Shown here piece by piece: positions 12,278 through 20,208 of a stretch of DNA of 64,000 nt. The stretch lies in contig NZ_JACHMI010000001.1 of assembly GCF_014207985.1 (NCBI RefSeq), positions 7,175,001 through 7,239,000 of the forward strand, read 5' to 3'. Each line of letters begins with the position of its first letter. The first letter of the stretch is position 1. Below the pieces are notes generated by a model that saw nothing but the letters and a program-made list of their open reading frames with translations, searched no databases and was not told where the DNA came from. Made by a program: the position numbers and the translations under genes. The stretch comes from Nonomuraea rubra. Lineage in GTDB: Bacteria; Actinomycetota; Actinomycetes; Streptosporangiales; Streptosporangiaceae.

Positions 12278-13666
12278 TCAGGAGGCCCGGATCCGCCCGA
12301 GGGTCAGCCAGCCGGGAACGGTCGTGTCCTGGCCGGCGTTGGCGAAGCGCAGCGGCATGCCGTTCGGCAGCGGGTTGGCGGCCCGCAGGACCAGCGTGTA
12401 CTCGCCCTTCCGCAACCCGAGCGGCAGGGTGGCGGTGAGCTCGGCGGGCTCGCCGGGCATGACGCCGGTCAGCTTCCACGACGTGGTCCAGGTCCGGGCG
12501 ATCCGCCCGTCCCGGCCGACCGCGGCCAGCTGGACGGGCCAGTCGTAGGAGAACGGGGCCACGCCGTCGTTGCTGATCCGGACGGCGACGCCGAGGCTGC
12601 CGCGCCGCCGCTCGGTGCGCACCGCGGTGACGCGCAACTCGTAGCCCAGCGACCTGGCGCCCTTCAGCGCCTGGTCGTAGGCGGCGCCGGTGTATCCGGG
12701 GCTGAAGGCGTAGTGGTTGAGCAGCCAGGTGGCGTGGGTCTGGGCGACGCTCGTGTCGAAGTCCTTGTCCCCGTCGCCGGGACAGTCCATCGGCACGTTG
12801 AACAGGCAGCCCTGCAGCTCGGGCCGCAGCTCGCCGGCGACCGTGTTGGTCCGCCACTTGTCGGTGGTGCCCGCCTGCCGCATCAGGTCCATGAAGTGCC
12901 AGCCGGGGCCCGGCAGGGTGGAGTAGGCGAAGGAGTCGTCGTGGTAGCCCAGGTCGTGCGCCTTGTTGTCGGCGCCGGGGTAGCGGACCATGAGCCTGGT
13001 CCGGTCGAAGGCCCTGTCGTAGGCGTCCAGCACCCTGAGCTGCTCGGCCGGGGACGCGAACCAGTTCTCCGTGCCCGGGTCCCCGTTGTGCGGCCAGGTG
13101 TGCCACTCGCCCCAGAAGCCCAGCAGGCCGAGCTGGACGAATCCGATCCGCGGGTCGCCGTCGTAGCGGCGGCCGAGTGCGGCGATGAACCGATCGAGCG
13201 CGGCGGTCAGGTTCGGGTCGTCGTAGTCGGGCGACACGCTCTGCCCGTTGTTGCCGAAGTCGTCGTACGGCCGGGTCAGCAGGCCCTGGTCGAGCAGGAA
13301 CTGCGGGACGCCGCTGGGCTTGCCCGGATAGTCCAGGTAGAAGCGGAACGCCGCCTGGTGGCCGCGGGCGGCGATCGCGTCCAGCTGCTCTTCCAGCGCC
13401 CGCCAGTCGAACCGGTGCGGGCCGGTCATCACCGCGTTCACCGGCAGGTAGAACCACTCCATCGAGTGCGGGAACGTCGTATAGGCGCCGGCGTAGGGGA
13501 TGAAGCCCTCCAGCGGATTGGCGTCGGGAGCCGGCGCCGCCGCCAGATTCCGCCACCCCGGCTGGCCGGCCGTGGCCGAGCTCGGGGCGGGCAGCGCCGT
13601 GACGGCCGCGGCCAGGAGGGCGACGAGCGCCATCCGTGCAGGCCGGCGGATCGGAGAGTGGACCAT
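12278..13666 (-). CDS. Secreted DUF4874/DUF4832 protein, short paralogue
   Basis: Secreted protein of 462 residues. The signal peptide runs to about residue 33 (ALPAPSSATAG). The rest is the DUF4874-DUF4832 core without accessory modules. It shares with the longer paralogue NPLEGFIPYAG-type N-terminal sequence, FRFYLDYPG, SPDYDDP, the LGFWGEWHTWP motif (Glu187), VRYPG, GYHDDSF and an all-beta C-terminal part with ISNDGVAPF. I chose the ATG at 13666 because GGAGG lies 7 nt upstream; the open frame continues far upstream through unrelated sequence. It diverges from the binding-protein gene at 13814. Function is unknown; context with alpha-galactosidases suggests a polysaccharide-active enzyme. 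Confidence 0.85.
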   Translation of the reverse strand: MVHSPIRRPARMALVALLAAAVTALPAPSSATAGQPGWRNLAAAPAPDANPLEGFIPYAGAYTTFPHSMEWFYLPVNAVMTGPHRFDWRALEEQLDAIAARGHQAAFRFYLDYPGKPSGVPQFLLDQGLLTRPYDDFGNNGQSVSPDYDDPNLTAALDRFIAALGRRYDGDPRIGFVQLGLLGFWGEWHTWPHNGDPGTENWFASPAEQLRVLDAYDRAFDRTRLMVRYPGADNKAHDLGYHDDSFAYSTLPGPGWHFMDLMRQAGTTDKWRTNTVAGELRPELQGCLFNVPMDCPGDGDKDFDTSVAQTHATWLLNHYAFSPGYTGAAYDQALKGARSLGYELRVTAVRTERRRGSLGVAVRISNDGVAPFSYDWPVQLAAVGRDGRIARTWTTSWKLTGVMPGEPAELTATLPLGLRKGEYTLVLRAANPLPNGMPLRFANAGQDTTVPGWLTLGRIRAS

Positions 13667-13710
13667 CGATGCCTCCACATGACGATTGCCAAAGCACTTA
13701 TGAGCTGGCC

Positions 13711-13738
13711 TTGACAAATTTTCGATGAGCCACATCAT
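13711..13738 (+). promoter_or_regulatory. Promoter/operator element of the binding-protein gene (copy 2 of 2)
   Basis: TTGACA, 16 nt, CATCAT, with the same conserved TCGAT and CACATCATTATT blocks as the element at 10319. Its placement, divergent from a DUF4832 gene, is also the same. Confidence 0.65.
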
Positions 13739-13813
13739 TATTCGAGAGAGCCGACAAGGCAAGAGGGAACTTTCTCGGGCCCTCGGCCCTATCCCCCAGA
13801 AAGAGGCACCTCG

Positions 13814-15184
13814 ATGATCAACACGAAGCGGGTCGCCGCAGCCCTGCTGTGCGGGCTGATGGCGGGCACCACGCTCACCGCGTGCGGCGGTTCCGGGGCG
13901 GACGAGCCGGCGGGCGGTGACGCGGGTGGTGCCGTCACGCTCGACTACTGGCTGTGGGACGACAACCAGCAGGCCTCCTACCAGGCCTGCGCCGACGCCT
14001 TCCACCAGGCGAACCCGAACATCACCATCAAGATCACCCAGACGGCCTGGGCGCAGTACTGGCAGAACCTGACCACGCAGCTGGCGGCGGGCGAGGCGCC
14101 CGACGTGTGGACCAACCAGGTGTCGTACTACCCGCAGTTCGTCTCCAGCCAGCAGATCCTCGACATCCAGCCCTACGTCGACGCCGACAAGGTCGATCTG
14201 ACCCAGTACCAGGACGGGCTGGCGGACCTGTGGACCAAGGACGGCAAGCGGTACGGGCTGCCCAAGGACTGGGACACCGAGGCGATCGTCTACAACAGCG
14301 ACATGCTCGACAAGGCGGGCGTGAAGCCCGCGGAGCTGGCCGACCTGACCTGGAACCCCACCGACGGCGGCACCTTCGAGCAGGTCATCGCCAAGCTCAC
14401 CGTCGACGACAAGGGCCGCAACGGCCTGGACCCGGACTTCGACAAGGACCACGTCGCGATCTACGGCTACCAGCCGGAGTGGAACGACGGCTCCCAGGGC
14501 CAGAACGGCTGGGGCGAGCTGGCCGCCGCCAACGGCTGGACCTACCTCGACAAGAACCCGTGGGGCACCCAGTTCAAGTACGACGACCCCAAGCTGATCG
14601 AGACCATCGGCTGGTACAAGGCGCTGACGGACAAGGGGTTCGCGCCCCGCTTCGACAAGCAGTCGACGCTCGGCATCGACGCCGTGATGAACTCCGGGAA
14701 GGCCGCGCTCACGATCGCCGGCTCCTGGACCATCAACACGTACATGGGCGACGGCGCCAAGCACAAGTTCGCGCTCGCCCCGCTGCCCATCGGGCCGGTC
14801 GGGTCGCGCAAGAGCGCCATCAACGGCCTGTCGGACGCCATCTGGGCGGGCACCGAGCACAAGGACGCCGCGTGGAAGTGGGTGAAGTACCTCGGCTCGA
14901 CCGCCTGCCAGGACGTGGTCGCCGGCAACGCCGTGGTGTTCCCCGCGATCAAGACCTCGGCGGAGAAGGCTCTGGCCGCGCACAAGGCCAAGGGCCGTGA
15001 CGTGCAGGTGTACGTCGACTACACCAAGACGCCCGGCAGCACGTTCCTCCTGCCGATCACCGACCACGGCACCGAGATCAGCCAGATCGTGCAGGACGCC
15101 CTGCAGTCGGTCATCCTCGGCCAGCTCGAGCCCGCCGAGGCGCTGAAGAAGGCCAACCAGCAGGTCAACAGCCTGTTCGCCTGA
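13814..15184 (+). CDS. ABC sugar-binding lipoprotein
   Basis: Extracellular solute-binding protein of 456 residues, CUT1 type. A signal sequence ends in the lipobox LTAC (Cys at about residue 24), and the linker is Gly/Asp rich. The mature part opens VTLDYWLWDDNQQ and has NTYMGDGAK-type ligand-domain sequence. It is separated from its presumed permeases by a DUF4832 gene on the other strand but uses the same promoter element as they do. It is followed by a GH36 alpha-galactosidase after a hairpin, so an alpha-galactoside ligand is the best guess. Confidence 0.93.
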   Translation: MINTKRVAAALLCGLMAGTTLTACGGSGADEPAGGDAGGAVTLDYWLWDDNQQASYQACADAFHQANPNITIKITQTAWAQYWQNLTTQLAAGEAPDVWTNQVSYYPQFVSSQQILDIQPYVDADKVDLTQYQDGLADLWTKDGKRYGLPKDWDTEAIVYNSDMLDKAGVKPAELADLTWNPTDGGTFEQVIAKLTVDDKGRNGLDPDFDKDHVAIYGYQPEWNDGSQGQNGWGELAAANGWTYLDKNPWGTQFKYDDPKLIETIGWYKALTDKGFAPRFDKQSTLGIDAVMNSGKAALTIAGSWTINTYMGDGAKHKFALAPLPIGPVGSRKSAINGLSDAIWAGTEHKDAAWKWVKYLGSTACQDVVAGNAVVFPAIKTSAEKALAAHKAKGRDVQVYVDYTKTPGSTFLLPITDHGTEISQIVQDALQSVILGQLEPAEALKKANQQVNSLFA

Positions 15185-15199
15185 TCGTTCAGGCTCATC

Positions 15200-15245
15200 T
15201 GCCCGTCCGGCGGAATCGGCACCCCGCACCTCCACCGGACGGGCA
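15200..15245 (+). promoter_or_regulatory. Intercistronic hairpin between binding-protein and GH36 genes
   Basis: TGCCCGTCCGG and CCGGACGGGCA form a perfect 11-bp stem around a 24-nt loop, 16 nt after the lipoprotein stop. It could stabilise the upstream message or cut read-through, as seen between binding-protein genes and downstream genes in other sugar operons. Confidence 0.5.
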
Positions 15246-15293
15246 CTGCTGCTCGTACACCGCCGATTGAACACCGCTGCTCGAAGGAGAACC

Positions 15294-16787
15294 ATGCCCC
15301 TGCTCGTCGACCTGGCCGGTCGTGAATTCGCGATCGAGCTCACCGGTTCCGAGCCCCCCACGCCCGTCGCCGGCGGTCTCGTCCTGCCGTCAGGAAGGGT
15401 CGCGATCCTGCACGGTCTCGGCGACGCCCTGTTCTACCGGCATGGTCAGAACTCGTGGAGCCCCTGCGGGTGGCGCCGGCTCAGCGAGCCTCCCTTGCGG
15501 ATCGCCAACCCGAAGCGGCGCCTGACCGCGGACGACACGATCTGGGACGACCCGGCCCGCCACCACTCCTCGGCCGTGGCCGCGCTGCAGGGCGACGACG
15601 GGCAGGTGCTCCTGCTGGGCTCCCTCGGGCTGGGCACCCCCCGGCTGTCCGCCGACCGCGACACCCTCGCCGGCTGGTACGAGGACGACGGCGCTCCGTG
15701 GTTCCTCGCCTACGGGAGCGAGCAGGAGGTCTTCGACCGCTACACCGACCAGCTCGCGGCGCGGCTGGGCCGCAGCGACCGGCAGGCCGGCAACGTCTGG
15801 TGCACCTGGTACGCCTACTACGAGGACGTCAGCGAGCAGGTGCTGAACAAGGACCTCGCCTCGCTGGCGGGCCTGCCGTACGACGTCGCCCAGATCGACG
15901 ACGGCTGGGAGCTCGCCGTCGGGGACTGGGAGCCCAACCACAAGTTTCCCTCCGGCATGCGCGCCCTGACCGAGCGGATCAACGCCGCGGGCATGAGGGC
16001 GGGGCTGTGGCTGGCGCCGTTCATCGCGCTGCCGACGTCGCGCACCGCCCGCGAGCACCCCGAGTTCCTGCTGCGCGACGCCGCTGGGCAGCCGGTCGTC
16101 GCCGGATACAACTGGGGCACCTCGTACTGGGCCCTGGACCTCACCCACCCCGGCGTCCAGGAGCACCTCACCCAGCTGATCCACAGGGTCGTGCACGAGT
16201 GGGGCTTCACCTACCTCAAGCTCGACTTCGTCAACGCCGGCGCGGTCCCCGGCGTCCGGCACTCCGGCGGGCACCGCGAGCAGGCCTATCGCGACGCGTT
16301 CTCCCTGATCCGGCGCGTCGCGGGCCCGGAGGTCTACCTGCTCGGCAGCGGCGCCCTGCTGCTGCCCTCGCTCGGCCTGGCCGACGGGCTGCGCAGCGGC
16401 CCCGACGTCGCCCCGCTGTGGACCAACTACGCCACCGACGACCCCTCGGACGCCATGGCCTACAACGCCGTGGTGAACACGCTGCACCGGCTGTGGCAGT
16501 CACGGCTGCTCCAGGTCGACCCGGACATCGTGTACTTCCGCAGCCGGCTCAACCTGCTCACCGAGACGCAGATGGGCTGGTTGCGGGACCTGGCCACGAT
16601 CTGCGGCTTCAAGGCGGTCTCCGACCCGCCGTCGTGGCTCAGCGCGGACGAGCTCGAGCACATGGCGGCCTACCTGGCCGAGCGGCCGGAGATCGTCCGG
16701 ACGGGCCGGTACAGTTTCGTCATCGACGGCCGCACCGTGGACTTCACCGGCGCTCTGAGACCGGGACAGCAGTATCCGATCTCCTGA
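15294..16787 (+). CDS. GH36 alpha-galactosidase (cytoplasmic)
   Basis: Retaining alpha-galactosidase of 497 residues that would hydrolyse imported alpha-galactosides to galactose. There is no signal peptide. The barrel carries the nucleophile Asp311 in TYLKLDFVNAG and the acid/base Asp371 in GLRSGPDVAP; WCTWYAYYEDV and AQIDDGWE mark the N-terminal half of the barrel. It is shorter than classical 700-residue GH36 enzymes and matches compact actinobacterial forms. AAGGAG lies 5-6 nt before the ATG at 15294, which I prefer to the upstream frame extension. It follows the binding-protein gene and probably shares its transcript. Confidence 0.92.
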   Translation: MPLLVDLAGREFAIELTGSEPPTPVAGGLVLPSGRVAILHGLGDALFYRHGQNSWSPCGWRRLSEPPLRIANPKRRLTADDTIWDDPARHHSSAVAALQGDDGQVLLLGSLGLGTPRLSADRDTLAGWYEDDGAPWFLAYGSEQEVFDRYTDQLAARLGRSDRQAGNVWCTWYAYYEDVSEQVLNKDLASLAGLPYDVAQIDDGWELAVGDWEPNHKFPSGMRALTERINAAGMRAGLWLAPFIALPTSRTAREHPEFLLRDAAGQPVVAGYNWGTSYWALDLTHPGVQEHLTQLIHRVVHEWGFTYLKLDFVNAGAVPGVRHSGGHREQAYRDAFSLIRRVAGPEVYLLGSGALLLPSLGLADGLRSGPDVAPLWTNYATDDPSDAMAYNAVVNTLHRLWQSRLLQVDPDIVYFRSRLNLLTETQMGWLRDLATICGFKAVSDPPSWLSADELEHMAAYLAERPEIVRTGRYSFVIDGRTVDFTGALRPGQQYPIS

Positions 16788-16799
16788 CGGAGCCGGTAG

Positions 16800-16824
16800 A
16801 ATTACGCTACAACGAAGCATAATT
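16800..16824. promoter_or_regulatory. Inverted repeat ahead of the ROK gene
   Basis: AATTACGC and GCATAATT form a 7-of-8 match inverted repeat separated by 9 nt, directly upstream of the ROK start. Its AT-rich character and position suit an autoregulatory operator. Confidence 0.45.
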
Positions 16825-16834
16825 GGGGGTAGGG

Positions 16835-17992
16835 GTGCCCGAGGCGGCCGGAGTAGACGTCAGCAGACTGCGTGAGATCAACTCACTCAGCGTCGTGCGG
16901 GCGATGCGGGGGCAGCCACCCGCCACCGTCACCGAGCTCGCCACCCGCACCGGCCTGTCCCGGCCCGGCACCGACGTCGTGGTCCGCGGGCTGGTCACCG
17001 AGGGATGGGTGCAGGTCGTCGAGCCCGACGGCAGCAGCGTCGGCCGCCCCGCCCGCCGCTACCGCTTCAACGCCGGCGCCGGGCACGTGCTCGGCGTCGA
17101 CGTCGGCGGCCACAAGATCCTCGTCCTGCTCGCCGACCTCGAAGGACAGGTGCTGCACAGTCACCGGCTCCCGGTCGAGCCGGACGCCGACCCCGCCGCG
17201 CGGCTGCGGGCCGTCGACACCGCCATCAGCCAGTGCCTGTCGGACGCCGGGATGCGGCCCGAGCAGATCTGGGCGGTGACGGTCGGCGTGACCGGCCCGG
17301 TCGACGCCACCGGCCGCACCACCCTGTTCACCCCGCTGCCCGGCTGGGCGAGCGTCTCCCCCGCCGAGCACCTCTCGGCCCGCTTCACCTGCCCGATCCT
17401 GGTCGAGAACGACTGCAAGCTCGCCGCCGTCGCCGAACGCTGGAAGGGCGCCGCGCAGGACGCCGACGACATCGTCTACCTGCTGGCGGGCATGCGCACC
17501 GGCGCCGGCCTCATCCTCGACGGCACCCTGCGGCGCGGCTACGGCGGGGCGGCCGGCGAGATCGGTGCCCTCAAGGCGGTCCGCTGGCTCGCCGCCCCCT
17601 CCCACATCGAGAACTGCCCGGGGGTACCCGGGGACATCCACCCCAACGACAAGGCCGCCTGGGTCTTCGAACGCGCCCGCGAGGGCGACCGCCACGCCCG
17701 CACCGCGCTGCGCCGCTACGTCAAGGACCTGGCCGTGGGCGCCGCGGCGCTCGTACTGACCCTCGACCCGCAGGTCGTCATCCTCGGCGGCGGCTACTCC
17801 CGCTCCGCGGACCTGCTCATCGAGCCCTTCGAGCGGGAGCTCGGCCGCCTCTGCCTGCGTGTCCCCGAGATCAGGGCCTCCGACCTCGGCGCCGACAGTG
17901 TCGCCCTCGGCGCGCTGCGCGTCGCCCTGGACCAGGTCGACGCGCGGCTGTTCACCGACGGGATGCCCGCCCTACTCACCCTCCAGGCCTGA
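16835..17992 (+). CDS. ROK-family transcriptional regulator
   Basis: Regulator of 385 residues with an N-terminal winged helix (about 12-75, TVTELATRTGLSRPGTDVVV) and a C-terminal sugar-kinase-like ROK domain (LGVDVGGHKILVLL at 86-99, then VENDCKLAAVAE and AGEIGALK). The zinc-binding CXCGXXGC cluster and the usual histidine of the GEIGH motif are absent, so it is probably a regulator without kinase activity. I prefer the GTG at 16835, which has GGGGGT about 5 nt upstream; a TTG at 16823 is also in frame. Its 3' end overlaps the convergent DeoR gene by 21 nt. A role in controlling the alpha-galactoside genes is inferred from position. Confidence 0.88.
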   Translation: MPEAAGVDVSRLREINSLSVVRAMRGQPPATVTELATRTGLSRPGTDVVVRGLVTEGWVQVVEPDGSSVGRPARRYRFNAGAGHVLGVDVGGHKILVLLADLEGQVLHSHRLPVEPDADPAARLRAVDTAISQCLSDAGMRPEQIWAVTVGVTGPVDATGRTTLFTPLPGWASVSPAEHLSARFTCPILVENDCKLAAVAERWKGAAQDADDIVYLLAGMRTGAGLILDGTLRRGYGGAAGEIGALKAVRWLAAPSHIENCPGVPGDIHPNDKAAWVFERAREGDRHARTALRRYVKDLAVGAAALVLTLDPQVVILGGGYSRSADLLIEPFERELGRLCLRVPEIRASDLGADSVALGALRVALDQVDARLFTDGMPALLTLQA

Positions 17993-18850
17993 CCGGCACT
18001 CCCCCTCGGCATCCCCGTCAGGCGGGCGTCCCCTCGCCAGCTCGACGCCGACGCCCTGCTCCTGGACGGCGCTCACGAAACCGGGCGCCGCGCCGGCGTC
18101 GGTGACGAGGAGGTTGACCTTGGACAGCGCACAGATCGGCGCCAGCCCGATCCGGCCCAGCTTCGTGGAGTCCGCCAGCACGACCCGGCGCCGGGAGGCG
18201 TTGATCATGCGCTGTTTCAGCTCGGCCTCCAGCAGGTGCGCCCCGGTGAGCCCGGACTCCAGGTGAACACCGTGGCAGCCGAGGAAGACCGTGTCGGCGT
18301 GGATGCGCTCCAGCATGGCCCCGCCCAGCGGGTCGACGAGCGCGTGCGTGGCCGGCCGGAGCGTTCCGCCGGTGACGAGGACGGAGAAGCGGGGAATGGC
18401 GGGCTCCAGCTCCGCCGCGACCCGCAGGCTGTTGGTGAAGATCACAACGTCGGCCAGGTCGCCGCGGGCCACCAGCTCGCGGGCCAGAAACGTGGCGGTG
18501 GTGCCGGCATCGATGATGATGTTCTCGCCGTCGGCCACCAGCGCGGCGGCGTGCCGGGCGAGCTGGGTCTTCTCCAGCGCCAGGCTGTCCACCGCGGTCC
18601 CGGACGACGCCTCCTCAGGAGGCGGCGCGGCCTTGACGTGCATCGCCCCGCCGCGGACCCGGCGCAGCGCGCCCTGACGGCCGAGCACCTCCAGATCGCC
18701 GCGGATCGTCACGCTGGACACGCCGAACGTCTCCGCCAGGTCGGTGACCCGGACGAACTCGTGCTCCAGCACCAGCGCCACGATGCGTTCGCGGCGCAGC
18801 GGGGCTCCGGCGTCGCCGGCGGGAGGCGCCGAAGGCGCCGGGTCCTTCAT
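17972..18850 (-). CDS. DeoR-family transcriptional regulator
   Basis: Repressor of 292 residues. Residues about 18-72 form the DeoR winged helix (RRERIVALVLEHEFVRVTDL, then VSSVTIRGDLEVL), followed by a phosphosugar-sensing domain with DAGTTATFLA and FTNSLRVAAEL. A proline/alanine-rich N-terminal tail of about 17 residues precedes the helix-turn-helix. The ATG overlaps the GH4 stop by 4 nt (ATGA), so the two genes are translationally coupled. This pairing suggests it responds to a product of the GH4 enzyme. Confidence 0.9.
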   Translation of the reverse strand: MKDPAPSAPPAGDAGAPLRRERIVALVLEHEFVRVTDLAETFGVSSVTIRGDLEVLGRQGALRRVRGGAMHVKAAPPPEEASSGTAVDSLALEKTQLARHAAALVADGENIIIDAGTTATFLARELVARGDLADVVIFTNSLRVAAELEPAIPRFSVLVTGGTLRPATHALVDPLGGAMLERIHADTVFLGCHGVHLESGLTGAHLLEAELKQRMINASRRRVVLADSTKLGRIGLAPICALSKVNLLVTDAGAAPGFVSAVQEQGVGVELARGRPPDGDAEGECRSGLEGE

Positions 18851-20160
18851 CGGCCCGCCCCGCCGCGCGTGATGCCGCCGGGCAGGTACGCCGCCTGTGC
18901 CGTGATTATGTCGTCGCACACCGCCTCGATGTCGGCCGGCGGGAGGGTCGCCGAGGTGCTGGGGTCAAGCATGGCCGCCTGGTACACCGCCGATCGTCGC
19001 TCTTCCAGGACCGCTGTCGTGGTCAATTCCACCACATTCAGAAACGACCGGTTGAGCGCCATGAGCTGCACGGGCAGGGCGCCGACCGGCTTGGGGTGGA
19101 TTCCCGCGCCGTCCACCAGGGCGGGCACCTCCACGCAGGCGCTTGCCGGCAGATTGTCGATCAGCCCGTGGTTGGGCAGGGTGAGCTGCACCTCTCGCGG
19201 CGTGCCGGTCAGCAGCGAGTGGATCACTTCGGAGGCCATCTCGAAGTGCTTCCACCGGGCCAGCACCGGCTTGCCGGCGGCCAGCGCCTCCCGCAGCCGC
19301 TCGTAGGCGTCGAATTTGCGCAGCCGGCGCCGCAGGCCCTCGTTCAGCGGCAGGTTGAGCCGGAGCACCTCCTTCTCGTGCGGCAGGAACCAGGACACGT
19401 ACTCCGCCGCGTGCTCGCTGGACTCGGTCGGGAAATAGCCGAAACGCCGGTAGATCTCCGCGCGGACGTGCCCGCGCAGCTCGGGATCGGCGGCCATGAC
19501 GTGGTCGAGCTCGTCGTAGAGGGATTGTCCGCCGCTTTCGAAACGGAGCACGAACGCCTGGTGATTCAGCCCGGCGGTGAGGAAGTCGATGTCGTCGAGC
19601 TCGCGGCCGATCAGGTCGGCGAGCAGCGCGTGGGTGTCGCGGACCGAGTGGCACAGCCCGGCCACCCGGCGCAGCGGCGTGCCCGCGACCACGGCCCCGC
19701 ACAACATGGCCAGGGGGTCGGTGTAGTTGAGCAGCCAGGCCTGGGAGCACAGCCGCACCATGTCGCGCGCCAGATCGAGCAGGACGGGCATGGCGCGCAG
19801 GCCGCGGAAGATGCCGCCGAGGCCGAGCGTGTCGCCGACGGTCTGGCGCACGCCGTACCGGTGGGGAATCTCGAAGTCGGCCAGCGCCGCGTCGTAGCCG
19901 CCCACGTCGATCTGGCAGACGACGAAGTCGGCGCCGGCCAGCGCCGCTTCGCGGTCGGTGCCGGCCTCGATCGTCGCGCCCGCGCCCGTCTCGGCGTTCA
20001 GGCGGCGGGACAACAGCTCGGCGGTCGCCAGGCGCTGGGCATCGATATCGTGGAGGGCCACCCGCAGGCTGCCGGCCAGTTCGGGGCTGGACATCAGGTC
20101 GGAGAGGATCTTGCGGGTCAGTTCGACGTTCCCCGCGCCGACCAAGGCCACTTTCGCCAT
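18847..20160 (-). CDS. GH4 family NAD-dependent alpha-galactosidase-type enzyme
   Basis: Enzyme of 437 residues of the unusual GH4 family, which cleaves glycosides by an NAD+- and divalent-metal-dependent redox mechanism. The Rossmann motif is VALVGAGNVELTRKIL at residues 4-19. The metal ligands are Cys170 in LCHSV and His200 in GLNHQAF, with LNYTDPLAM before them. The CHS triplet is the form found in alpha-galactosidase and alpha-glucosidase members. GAGGAGG lies 7 nt before the ATG. It is the first gene of a two-gene minus-strand unit with the DeoR regulator. It gives the locus a third mechanistic class acting on galactosides; substrate is inferred from neighbours. Confidence 0.9.
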   Translation of the reverse strand: MAKVALVGAGNVELTRKILSDLMSSPELAGSLRVALHDIDAQRLATAELLSRRLNAETGAGATIEAGTDREAALAGADFVVCQIDVGGYDAALADFEIPHRYGVRQTVGDTLGLGGIFRGLRAMPVLLDLARDMVRLCSQAWLLNYTDPLAMLCGAVVAGTPLRRVAGLCHSVRDTHALLADLIGRELDDIDFLTAGLNHQAFVLRFESGGQSLYDELDHVMAADPELRGHVRAEIYRRFGYFPTESSEHAAEYVSWFLPHEKEVLRLNLPLNEGLRRRLRKFDAYERLREALAAGKPVLARWKHFEMASEVIHSLLTGTPREVQLTLPNHGLIDNLPASACVEVPALVDGAGIHPKPVGALPVQLMALNRSFLNVVELTTTAVLEERRSAVYQAAMLDPSTSATLPPADIEAVCDDIITAQAAYLPGGITRGGAGR

Positions 20161-20208
20161 TCGAAACCTCCTCGAAAGGGGAGCTTACCGCTTGGAAAGC
20201 GTCCTTCC

